NCBI GenBank assembly: GCA_020434085.1
Contig: JAGRBM010000361.1
Span: 1 to 8,286 of the forward strand
DNA from: Chrysiogenia bacterium
GTDB lineage: Bacteria; JAGRBM01
Direction: 5' to 3'
DNA length: 8,286 bases
Below the pieces are notes generated by a model. It was not told where the DNA came from, ran no database searches, and saw only the letters and a program-made list of their open reading frames with translations. Positions 1 through 6,072 of the stretch are shown piece by piece (within the stretch, counting starts at the first letter, position 1; the number at the start of each line of letters is the position of its first letter). Made by a program: the position numbers and the translations under genes.

Positions 1-869
1 GCCTTGGCGCAAAGACCGTTGTGAGCAAACATGGCGGCGCGCCCTGCGCCGATGTCCCCGTCGACGAAGGCGACACCGTGAAGTTCGGCGCCTGCACGAT
101 CGAGGTGCGCTCGACACCCGGTCACACCAACGGCTGCGTGACCTATGTGACCGGTGACAAGTCCATGGCCTTTACCGGCGACGCGCTGCTCATCCGCGGC
201 TCGGGCCGCACCGACTTCCAGCAGGGCAATTCACGCAAGCTCTACCACTCGGTGCGCGAGAAGATATTCACGCTGCCCGATGAGACGAAGCTCTACCCCG
301 GGCACGACTACAAGGGCCGCACGGTCACGACGGTTGGCGAGGAAAAAAAGTTCAACGCGCGCCTGGGGCTGGACAAGAGCGAGGACGACTTCGTGGAGAT
401 CATGAAGAATCTCAAACTCGCGCAGCCCAAAAAGATTCAGGAATCGGTCCCCGAGAACCTGCGTTGTGGTCTTCCCGCGCCGGTCACGGGCGAGCCGCTG
501 GAGAAGGCATGGGCTCCGCTTAGCCGAACGCCCGAGGGGCTTGCAGAGGTGCAGGCCGCCTGGGTGAAGGATCACGGCGAGGAAGTGCGCCTCATCGATG
601 TGCGCGGTCCCGATGAATACACCGGCGAGCTCGGTCACATCCCCGGGGCGGAGAACGTCCCGCTGGAAACGCTTGAAGCCGCCGCGAAGGACTGGGATCG
701 CGAGATGCCGGTCGTCACGATCTGCCGCTCGGGCAAGCGTTCGCTCAGCGCGGCAGATACGCTGGAGAAAATGAACTTCGTGCGCGTCGCCTCCATGGCC
801 GGCGGCATGATTCGTTGGGACGACCAGGGCTTTCCCGCCGAGAGTGTGAGCGCGCCCGATGCGAACTAG
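1..869 (+). CDS. Persulfide dioxygenase-rhodanese fusion protein (5' end outside window)
   Basis: ETHE1-like metallo-beta-lactamase-fold domain followed by a rhodanese domain. The family oxidises glutathione persulfide to sulfite with a mononuclear iron; the rhodanese part moves sulfane sulfur between thiols. The frame is open to the left edge (first whole codon at base 3), and LGAKTVVS upstream of the GTG at 21 fits the family, so the N-terminal part with the HxHxDH metal motif lies off-window. Visible iron ligands are the His of PGHTNGC (123-125) and the Asp of FTGDALL (180-182). GRTDFQQG and YPGHDYKG follow, and LRCG ends the dioxygenase part. The rhodanese domain runs from about 540 to 845 with [10 protein letters not shown], the active-site loop CRSGKRS (Cys codon 723-725) and GGMIRW. 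This domain order matches known bacterial PRF fusions. It lies 15 bases upstream of a SulP permease gene, probably in one operon. The family call is very safe; the exact sulfur donor is inferred. Confidence 0.93.
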   Translation, partial: LGAKTVVSKHGGAPCADVPVDEGDTVKFGACTIEVRSTPGHTNGCVTYVTGDKSMAFTGDALLIRGSGRTDFQQGNSRKLYHSVREKIFTLPDETKLYPGHDYKGRTVTTVGEEKKFNARLGLDKSEDDFVEIMKNLKLAQPKKIQESVPENLRCGLPAPVTGEPLEKAWAPLSRTPEGLAEVQAAWVKDHGEEVRLIDVRGPDEYTGELGHIPGAENVPLETLEAAAKDWDREMPVVTICRSGKRSLSAADTLEKMNFVRVASMAGGMIRWDDQGFPAESVSAPDAN

Positions 870-884
870 GAATTCCCGCAATCC

Positions 885-2570
885 ATGAGCGCTCTGGCAA
901 GAATCGTCCCCGCCGCGGGCTGGCTTCGCGAGTATCGCCGGGCCGACCTGCGCGGGGATCTTTCGGCCGGGCTGACGGTTGCCGTCATGCTCGTCCCGCA
1001 GTCCATGGCCTACGCCATGCTGGCGGGGCTGCCGCCCATCGTGGGGCTTTATGCCTCGGTGGCGCCGCTCGTGATCTATGCGCTCTTTGGCAGCTCGCGC
1101 CAGCTTGCCGTGGGTCCAGTGGCCCTCGATTCGCTCCTGGTTGCCGCGGCCATTGCACCGATCGTTCAGGGCGCGGGCGGCGGCATCGCGCTGTATGTGC
1201 AGCTCGCGGTGATGCTCGCGCTCATGGTGGGCGTGATCGAGCTCATCATGGGCGCCGCGCGCCTTGGCTTCATCGTGAACTTCCTCTCGAACCCGGTGAT
1301 CAGCGGCTTTACCAGTGCCGCCGCGCTGGTGATCGGCCTGAGCCAGCTCAAGCACCTGCTGGGCATTGACCTGCCGCGCAGCGCGCGCTTCCACACGCTG
1401 GCGCTGGAGGCGGCAAGCCGCCTTGGCGAAGCACATGGGGCAACGGCGCTGATCGGCGTTGCTGCCATTGTGTTGCTCGTCGCGCTCAAAAAGTGGAAGC
1501 CCGCATTTCCCGCGCCGCTGGTGGCCGTCGCGACCGGCACGCTCGCCGTGTGGGGGCTGGGACTTGCCGACGCGGGCGTGGCCATTGTCGGCGAAATCCC
1601 GCGCGGGCTTCCCGCGCCGGGCGCGCCTGTGTTCGATCTCGGCTACGCGCGCGAGCTGCTGCCCAGCGCACTGCTCGTTGCCCTGATCGGTTTCATGGAA
1701 GCCATCTCCGTGGGCAAGGCCTTTGCCCGCAAGAACAAATACGCCATCGCCCCCAACCAGGAATTCGCCGCGCTGGGGCTCGCCAACATCGCGGGCTCGT
1801 TCTTCGGGGCCTACCCGGTGAGCGGCGGGCTGGGGCGCACAGCGGTCAACGCGCAGGCGGGCGCGCGAACGCAGCTCGCCTCGCTCGTTGCGGCGGCGCT
1901 GGTGGCGCTCTCGCTGCTGCTGCTCACGCCGCTCTTTTACTACCTGCCGCGTGCGGTGCTGGGTGCCATCGTGATCGTGGCCGTGGCGGGGCTCGTGGAT
2001 CTCAAAGAGATCGCACGCCTGTGGCGGATCAAGAAAATTGATGCCGGCCTGTTGCTGCTCACTCTGCTGGCGACGTTGTTGCTGGGAATCCAGCAGGGCA
2101 TCGTGCTGGGGATCGGCGCCTCGTTGGCGCTGTTCATCTTCCGCACCACGCGCCCGCACACTGCCGTGCTTGGGCGGCTTCCGGGAAGCGATGTCTACCG
2201 CAACCTCAAGCGTTTTCCCGAAGCGCGCGAGATCCCCGGCGTTCTCATCATTCGCGTGGACGCGGCCTTCTACTTTGCCAACGTGGAGTATCTCAAGGAC
2301 CTCGTAAACGATCTCGTGCTGGCCGAATGCGAGAGCCTGCATGCGCTGGTCATCGATGCCAGCAGCATCAACGACCTCGACTCCTCGGCGGCGCTGGCGC
2401 TCGAGGAAATCATCGACCAGCTAGCGGCCGAAAACATCGCCCTGTATCTGGCTGGCGCAAAGGGGCCTGTGCGCGACGTGCTGCATACCACCGGCCTCTG
2501 GGACCGGCTGGGAGAGAGCCACTTCCCCTTCACCGTGCAGCAGGCGATCGACGCCATCGAAAAAACATAA
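885..2570 (+). CDS. SulP-family anion permease with C-terminal STAS domain
   Basis: Complete 561-residue SulP/SLC26-type transporter, the usual length for the family. The membrane domain covers about residues 20-420. It opens with the conserved DLSAGLTVAVMLVPQSMAYA stretch (25-44) and then AGLPPIVGLY (47-56), GSSRQLAVGPVA (69-80), FMEAISVGKAFA with its conserved Glu (270-281), and the PVSGGLGRTAVN signature (311-322). A STAS domain follows at about 450-558 (IPGVLIIRVDAAFYFAN, then VIDASSINDLDSSA), where S500 sits near the SpoIIAA-type phosphoserine position. Members carry sulfate, bicarbonate, C4-dicarboxylates or other anions, and the substrate cannot be read from sequence. The preceding persulfide dioxygenase gene, 15 bases away, suggests sulfite or sulfate. 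No good Shine-Dalgarno is present (only AGGA about 13 bases before ATG), so translation may be coupled to the upstream gene. An intrinsic terminator follows the stop by 29 bases. Confidence 0.94.
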   Translation: MSALARIVPAAGWLREYRRADLRGDLSAGLTVAVMLVPQSMAYAMLAGLPPIVGLYASVAPLVIYALFGSSRQLAVGPVALDSLLVAAAIAPIVQGAGGGIALYVQLAVMLALMVGVIELIMGAARLGFIVNFLSNPVISGFTSAAALVIGLSQLKHLLGIDLPRSARFHTLALEAASRLGEAHGATALIGVAAIVLLVALKKWKPAFPAPLVAVATGTLAVWGLGLADAGVAIVGEIPRGLPAPGAPVFDLGYARELLPSALLVALIGFMEAISVGKAFARKNKYAIAPNQEFAALGLANIAGSFFGAYPVSGGLGRTAVNAQAGARTQLASLVAAALVALSLLLLTPLFYYLPRAVLGAIVIVAVAGLVDLKEIARLWRIKKIDAGLLLLTLLATLLLGIQQGIVLGIGASLALFIFRTTRPHTAVLGRLPGSDVYRNLKRFPEAREIPGVLIIRVDAAFYFANVEYLKDLVNDLVLAECESLHALVIDASSINDLDSSAALALEEIIDQLAAENIALYLAGAKGPVRDVLHTTGLWDRLGESHFPFTVQQAIDAIEKT

Positions 2571-2599
2571 TCCGGGCCAGGAGCACTTCTCCGGCAGCC

Positions 2600-2650
2600 G
2601 GCGCCGGGTCCCAAGCGCGTTAATGAACGGACCCGGTGCCTTTGATTTTT
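2600..2650 (+). terminator. Rho-independent terminator after the sulfur operon
   Basis: A 12-pair stem has arms 2600-2611 (GGCGCCGGGTCC) and 2629-2640 (GGACCCGGTGCC), with one G-T wobble at 2603/2637. The 17-base loop is followed at once by TTTGATTTTT (2641-2650). It lies between the SulP stop and the start of the membrane regulator gene, so it should separate the two transcripts. The loop is longer than usual, but the stem and T-rich tail are good. Confidence 0.8.
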
Positions 2651-2678
2651 CGAATCACGCTGCTCGGCGATGTGCTAA
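2649..2678 (+). promoter_or_regulatory. Possible promoter for the membrane regulator gene
   Basis: TTCGAA (2649-2654) and TGCTAA (2673-2678) are separated by 18 bases and could serve as -35 and -10 elements, placing a start of transcription about 30 bases before the ATG at 2714. The -35 match to TTGACA is poor. Support is mainly positional: the site lies just after a terminator, and a similar CGATG..CTAA element precedes the CNNM gene. Confidence 0.3.
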
Positions 2679-2713
2679 CTTTTCCCTGACGGAGCACTGG
2701 TTGGGCGCAATCC

Positions 2714-4315
2714 ATGACCTACCTTTTTACAGCCGGGATTTGCCTGTTGGCGATGGTGATCATCGCCTGGGAGCTCGATGACCCCGAGCAACGCTGGAGT
2801 TTGCTTGCACTGGGTATCGGCATGCTCATCTGGGCCGGCGGCTATGGGCTGGTGGTCGTCTGCCCGACCGACCATTGCGCGCTCCAGGCCTCGCGGGGAA
2901 TCTTCGGCGGGGTGATGGTCGGTCTGCCCGGGCTGGTAGTGCTCTTCCGCAGCCTGATTACCGCCCGGCCGACGCCGCGGCGCACGGTCCTGAAAATCAT
3001 CGCCTTTTCGATTTTTGTGCATGCACCCGCCATGACGCCGCTGGGAATCCGTTCGATGGAGCGCGTGAACGGCGCGCCGATCTGGCACTACGGTCCCTGG
3101 GAAGCGGTGGTGTGGATCGCCTGGCTGATCGGGCTTCCGCTGTTCGTGCGCTGGGTCTGGCGCAATCGCGGCAAGATGCCCTGGGATGAGTGCAACCGCA
3201 TCCTGTGGGTGAGCGTGATCCTGCTTTCCTGCCTTTCGCTCGAAACGATTGCGATGGGCATTCTCGGCTACGTTCTGCAAATGCACCGGGTGATGATGAT
3301 CGTTCCGGCGCTCTCGGTCATTCCCTTTCTCGTTGTTGTCGTCGTCTTTCGCGCGAAATCCTTGCCGGACCTGTGGGGCTGGATCGGGCGAGTGCTGCCC
3401 AATGAGCGTTCGCGCTTCGTCTCGGAGTTCCGTCAACTGGAGGCCGGGATAAGCGGATACCATTCCAGCGCAGAGCTCACGCGGGATCTATCGAAGCTTC
3501 TGCGCGCGCCTGTACGATTTGTCAGGGCTCCGGACACCGGGCATCGGGATGAAGCGCGCCTGTGGGTTGCGCCGGCGGGTCTGCACAGAATTTATTCCCC
3601 CGATGACCAGCGACGTCTGGAACGCATCGAGGCCCATGCCAGAGGGCTGCACGCCGATGAGCTCATTCATTCCAGCCTGCGGCAGGCCTCCTCCGATCAG
3701 ATCGGCGCCTGCTGGCCCGCCGCGTCGCAGGCAGCGGCGGCCGAGCGGGAACTGTTCGAGGTGGCGCTGACCGACAAAAAATTGATCGTGGCTTCTTTGC
3801 CGCCGGGGATGTGGGGCGAGGGATGCATTACATGCTCCACCGCGCTGCGCGGGAGCAAGGTGCTCGAAATTACTTGCGAAAGTGACGAGGCGCCGCCTCG
3901 TGAACAGTGGCGGCCACATCTGGCGCGCGCGGTGGATCGCGACGTGGTAGTCGTGTCTGTGAGGCATCTCACAGTGATTCCCGAGCCGGCAGTGGTGGAA
4001 TTGGCAGCGTTGATCGCCGGAGGGAAAAAAGTCGTGATTCTCGCTTACGAGAGCCAGAAACCCGGAGGTGCCCTGCTTGAACTCTGCAGGGAACTCGGGC
4101 AAGGCGCGCGAATGCTGCGCCTGTCCGAGCAACTCGACCGGGAAGAAGACATCCGCGCCTGGCTTGAACGATTGCTGCGAAACAAGAACATCGAAAGAAA
4201 TCTGGATGCGACGCTTGCGCCGGAGGTGCTCCAGTCCCTGCTGGAGATGGACTGGGCGCAGGACGGCGTGGTGCTCACGCAGCTTCTGGAGTGTTCTCTT
4301 TCAGAGAACACTTAA
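2714..4315 (+). CDS. Membrane protein with degenerate NtrC-like AAA+ domain, lacking its own HTH
   Basis: A 533-residue protein I cannot assign to a named family. About seven hydrophobic segments lie at residues 4-19, 28-50, 61-83, 91-112, 128-150, 161-187 and 191-213, like a sensor's membrane half. Residues 245-330 hold an unassigned cytoplasmic stretch, GAF-like only by position. From about 330 the chain tracks an NtrC-type sigma-54 activator: IGACWPAAS, VALTDKKLIVASLPPGMW, STALRGSKVLEITCES (the 'FVAVNC' strand), DVVVVSVRHL (Walker B strand), LDREEDIRAWL (usually LREREEDIPLL) and MDWAQDGVVLTQLLE (usually WPGNVRELENV). The Walker A Lys is missing (M366 or C371, depending on alignment) and the Walker B acidic pair reads S415-V416. 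The segments that would carry GAFTGA and the pre-sensor-I loop are too short. The protein ends where an HTH should begin; the next gene supplies one. ATG 2714 is the first start after an in-frame stop at 2687; only GGAG 19 bases upstream could bind ribosomes. Inference: a non-ATPase membrane scaffold or sensor. Confidence 0.8.
   Translation: MTYLFTAGICLLAMVIIAWELDDPEQRWSLLALGIGMLIWAGGYGLVVVCPTDHCALQASRGIFGGVMVGLPGLVVLFRSLITARPTPRRTVLKIIAFSIFVHAPAMTPLGIRSMERVNGAPIWHYGPWEAVVWIAWLIGLPLFVRWVWRNRGKMPWDECNRILWVSVILLSCLSLETIAMGILGYVLQMHRVMMIVPALSVIPFLVVVVVFRAKSLPDLWGWIGRVLPNERSRFVSEFRQLEAGISGYHSSAELTRDLSKLLRAPVRFVRAPDTGHRDEARLWVAPAGLHRIYSPDDQRRLERIEAHARGLHADELIHSSLRQASSDQIGACWPAASQAAAAERELFEVALTDKKLIVASLPPGMWGEGCITCSTALRGSKVLEITCESDEAPPREQWRPHLARAVDRDVVVVSVRHLTVIPEPAVVELAALIAGGKKVVILAYESQKPGGALLELCRELGQGARMLRLSEQLDREEDIRAWLERLLRNKNIERNLDATLAPEVLQSLLEMDWAQDGVVLTQLLECSLSENT
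4290..4312 (+). repeat. Perfect 10-bp inverted repeat at the 3' end of the regulator gene
   Basis: AGTGTTCTCT (4290-4299) and AGAGAACACT (4303-4312) are exact inverted copies separated by TTC. The repeat encodes the last residues (ECSLSENT) and stops just before the TAA. As RNA it would form a 10-pair, 3-base-loop hairpin; as DNA it is an operator-like palindrome. No T-run follows, so it is not a standard terminator. Confidence 0.75.
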
Positions 4316-4316
4316 T

Positions 4317-4330
4317 GGCCCGTTCGGGCC
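4317..4330 (+). repeat. Second short hairpin in the junction
   Basis: GGCCCGTTCGGGCC forms a 5-6 pair GC stem four bases after the preceding inverted repeat and just past the stop codon. AATATTGATT follows rather than a T-run. The two hairpins in tandem could attenuate read-through or stabilise the upstream mRNA end. Confidence 0.5.
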
Positions 4331-4338
4331 AATATTGA

Positions 4339-4368
4339 TTGCTAGCCCGACAGGAGGAAACTCATAAT
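4339..4368 (+). promoter_or_regulatory. Possible promoter upstream of the small HTH gene
   Basis: TTGCTA (4339-4344), an 18-base spacer and CATAAT (4363-4368) resemble a sigma-70 promoter (4/6 and 5/6 matches) inside an AT-rich island. It would start transcription near 4375, about 30 bases before the HTH gene ATG at 4404. This reading competes with the AGGAGG micro-ORF, whose start overlaps the -10. Both cannot act on the same transcript. Confidence 0.3.
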
Positions 4369-4426
4369 GAAGCTACTTCAGGCAAACACGGTCGTAATAA
4401 CCAATGGGTATCTTGAAATTGAATAG
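4367..4426 (+). CDS. Putative 19-residue micro-ORF or leader peptide
   Basis: A canonical AGGAGG (4352-4357) lies 9 bases before an ATG that opens a 19-codon frame, MKLLQANTVVITNGYLEIE, ending with TAG at 4424-4426. It is the best ribosome-binding site in the junction. The frame overlaps the start of the HTH gene (ATG 4404) by 23 bases in another frame, so ribosomes ending here could restart on that gene, which has no Shine-Dalgarno of its own. Alternatively it is the true N-terminus of the HTH protein, separated by a +1 frameshift near 4420. It could also be chance. No homologue is known to me. Confidence 0.35.
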   Translation: MKLLQANTVVITNGYLEIE

Positions 4427-4844
4427 CATCCGCCGGGGGGGCCAAAGCGACAAGCGCGAGCGCCTGCGACTGGCGCTCTTCCCCGGCGGGGAGACACTGA
4501 TCGGGCGGCTGATTGCCGTGCTGGAGGCCGGCGGCTTTCAGGTCTCGCGCGATAGCAGCCTGCGCAGCGATGCGATCATGGGCTCGGACGGGGAGATTGC
4601 GACAAACATCGTCGAGATCACCGAACACAGCCCCGCGGGAGAGAATGCCAGCGATCCCGGGGCCAGGGTGCGGCCGATTTCGCTTTCCCTGGCCGATGCC
4701 GAAGCCACGCACATCCGCCGCGTGGTGGAGCTATGCAACGGCAACCGCACGAAAGCCGCCGCCGCATTGGGGGTCGCCCGCTCGACCCTGATCCGCAAGC
4801 TCCACGAAATCGAAGTCCGCGAAAAGCACAGCAGCGAAAGCTGA
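4404..4844 (+). CDS. Small Fis-type helix-turn-helix protein
   Basis: A 146-residue protein whose C-terminus is a classic Fis/NtrC-type DNA-binding domain (about residues 93-137): SLADAEATHIRRVVELCNGN, then TKAAAALGVARSTLIRKL. This is the pattern normally found at the end of sigma-54 activators (L-x-E-x-x-x-I, GN-x-x-x-AA-x-x-LGI-x-x-x-TL-x-x-KL). Residues 1-92 match no family I recognise and include LRLALFPGGETLIGRLIAVL. It lies 88 bases after a membrane protein carrying a degenerate NtrC-like AAA+ module without HTH, so the pair looks like a split regulator. The ATG at 4404 has no Shine-Dalgarno, and an in-frame stop at 4395 prevents a much earlier start. Initiation may depend on the micro-ORF at 4367 or on a frameshift from it. 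The domain call is safe; DNA targets and a partnership with the upstream protein are inferred. Confidence 0.82.
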   Translation: MGILKLNSIRRGGQSDKRERLRLALFPGGETLIGRLIAVLEAGGFQVSRDSSLRSDAIMGSDGEIATNIVEITEHSPAGENASDPGARVRPISLSLADAEATHIRRVVELCNGNRTKAAAALGVARSTLIRKLHEIEVREKHSSES

Positions 4845-4846
4845 CC

Positions 4847-4882
4847 TGCGGGGCCACCCGACCCGCAAGCCCGTTTTCGGGC
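4847..4882 (+). terminator. Tandem hairpins after the HTH gene, possible weak terminator
   Basis: TGCGGG (4847-4852) pairs with CCCGCA (4862-4867), and GCCCG (4869-4873) pairs with CGGGC (4878-4882) around TTTT. They begin three bases after the TGA. No T-run follows on the plus strand, so termination would be inefficient or Rho-assisted. The second hairpin resembles the one at 4317-4330 on the other side of the gene. Confidence 0.35.
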
Positions 4883-4899
4883 ACAAACCCTCCAAAGAA

Positions 4900-4932
4900 T
4901 TGTCATTCCGCAAAACCTCCGTTCGATGCTAA
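4900..4932 (+). promoter_or_regulatory. Possible promoter region of the CNNM gene
   Basis: TTGTCA (4900-4905, 5/6 to the -35 consensus) and TGCTAA (4927-4932) lie upstream of the CNNM gene, but the 21-base spacer is too long for a standard sigma-70 promoter. The TGCTAA context CGATGCTAAGTT resembles CGATGTGCTAACTT before the regulator gene at 2714. The 142-base gap between genes otherwise shows only the hairpins next to the HTH stop. A GAGGGAG near 4959-4965 is too far (about 21 bases) to be a good ribosome site. Confidence 0.25.
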
Positions 4933-4986
4933 GTTCGCAGCAGTGCGCCCCCGAGCCTGAGGGAGCCGGGCGGGCCTCAACAGCGA

Positions 4987-6072
4987 ATGGGTCTTCTGCT
5001 TACCTACATTGGCGCGGCATTGGTCGTATCGTTCCTCTGTTCAATTCTGGAGGCGGTGCTTCTCAGCCTGACGCCCTCCTACATTGCGACGCTGGAAAAC
5101 CGGGGGAACGCAGCCGGCGCGAAGCTGCGCGCGCTCAAGGAAGACATCGACCGCCCGCTGGCCGCGATTCTGACACTCAACACAATTGCCAACACGGTGG
5201 GCGCCTCGGGCGCGGGTGCGCAGGCGCTTCATCTTTTTGGTGAGGGCTCGGTGGCAATCGTTTCGGCGGCGCTGACGTTTGCAATTCTCGTGGGCTCGGA
5301 AATCATTCCCAAGACCCTGGGTGCCGTCTATTGGAAGCCGCTGGGGCCGCTTGTGGCGCGCGTCCTGCCGCCGATGATTGCGCTGACCACACCGTTTGTG
5401 TGGCTGGCCCGCGGTATTTCCAGCATGATTTCCAAGGGCAAGACCGGGCCCGTGCTCAATCGCGAGGAATTCTCCGCGCTGGCCGACTCGCTGGTAAAAG
5501 CGGGGCTTTTCGACACCAAGGAATCAAACGTCCTGACCAACCTGCTGCGATTTGGATCGCTTCGGGCGATCGACATCATGACGCCGCGCACGGTGGTCTT
5601 TGCCTTTCCCGAGGGAACGACCGTGGGGGAGGCGCTCGAGGACGAATCGAAGCTGCGCTTCTCACGCATTCCGATCTACCGCGACACGCTCGACAACATC
5701 ACGGGCTTCGTGCTCAAGCACGACATGCTGCTGGAACTCGCACGCGGCAGCCGTGACACGCCGCTGGAAACCCTAAAGCGTCCCATGCGCGTTGTGCCGG
5801 AAATGACCCGCGTGACCGATCTGTTCGATCAGATGATCCGCAAGGGCGAGCACCTGGTGCTGCTGGCCGGCGAGTATGGGGAAACCTCCGGCGTCGTCAC
5901 GATGGAAGACATCGTGGAGACCCTGCTGGGCATGGAGATCGTCGACGAAATCGATGAGGTGCAGGACATGCAGGCCCTTGCGCGCAAGAAGTGGCAGGAA
6001 CGCGCCGAGCGCATGGGCGTGGTGGTCAATGAGTCCTCCCCCGAAAAGGGCGATGTGCCCGGCGAAGACTAA
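4987..6072 (+). CDS. CNNM/CorB-family membrane protein with CBS pair
   Basis: A 361-residue protein of the DUF21 (CNNM)-CBS family, formerly called hemolysin-like, implicated in Mg2+ or other divalent-cation efflux and homeostasis at the inner membrane. The CNNM domain covers about residues 1-150: a first membrane segment with CSILEAVLLSLTPSYI (18-33), the conserved ILTLNTIANTVGASGAGA helix (61-78), SEIIPKTLG (104-112) and a last hydrophobic stretch at 122-148. An NREEFSALADSLVKAG linker leads to CBS1, which begins with the usual DIMTPRTVV (196-204), and CBS2 (about 262-317, ending SGVVTMEDIVETLLG). The family tail EIVDEIDEVQDMQALARKKW follows. There is no C-terminal CorC_HlyC domain, so this is the short form. 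The start lacks a good Shine-Dalgarno, but residues from 3 onward already form the first membrane helix, which supports ATG 4987. It ends overlapping the convergent PPK2 gene by four bases. The transported ion is inferred from the family only. Confidence 0.93.
   Translation: MGLLLTYIGAALVVSFLCSILEAVLLSLTPSYIATLENRGNAAGAKLRALKEDIDRPLAAILTLNTIANTVGASGAGAQALHLFGEGSVAIVSAALTFAILVGSEIIPKTLGAVYWKPLGPLVARVLPPMIALTTPFVWLARGISSMISKGKTGPVLNREEFSALADSLVKAGLFDTKESNVLTNLLRFGSLRAIDIMTPRTVVFAFPEGTTVGEALEDESKLRFSRIPIYRDTLDNITGFVLKHDMLLELARGSRDTPLETLKRPMRVVPEMTRVTDLFDQMIRKGEHLVLLAGEYGETSGVVTMEDIVETLLGMEIVDEIDEVQDMQALARKKWQERAERMGVVVNESSPEKGDVPGED

Noticed and set aside
21-869. GTG at 21 as the true start of the persulfide dioxygenase
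   Set aside because: The frame continues to the left edge with family-like residues (LGAKTVVS), and the catalytic HxHxDH region must lie upstream, so the gene is cut by the window edge.
231-2342. 703-codon open frame on the minus strand opposite the sulfur operon
   Set aside because: It lies antisense to two strongly recognised genes. Its translation is rich in His, Arg, Gln and Gly with no recognisable domain, which is typical of the mirror frame of GC-rich coding DNA.
877-2717. Identical 12-base string CGCAATCCATGA at the starts of the SulP and regulator genes
   Set aside because: About two shared 12-mers are expected by chance in a window this long. The match adds no ribosome-binding sequence and is probably coincidence.
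4431-4442. Seven-G run near the start of the HTH gene as a frameshift or sequencing-error site
   Set aside because: The HTH frame is already open from 4398 and stays open through the run. No alternative frame entering the run is free of stops just upstream, so no frameshift at the G-run is needed.
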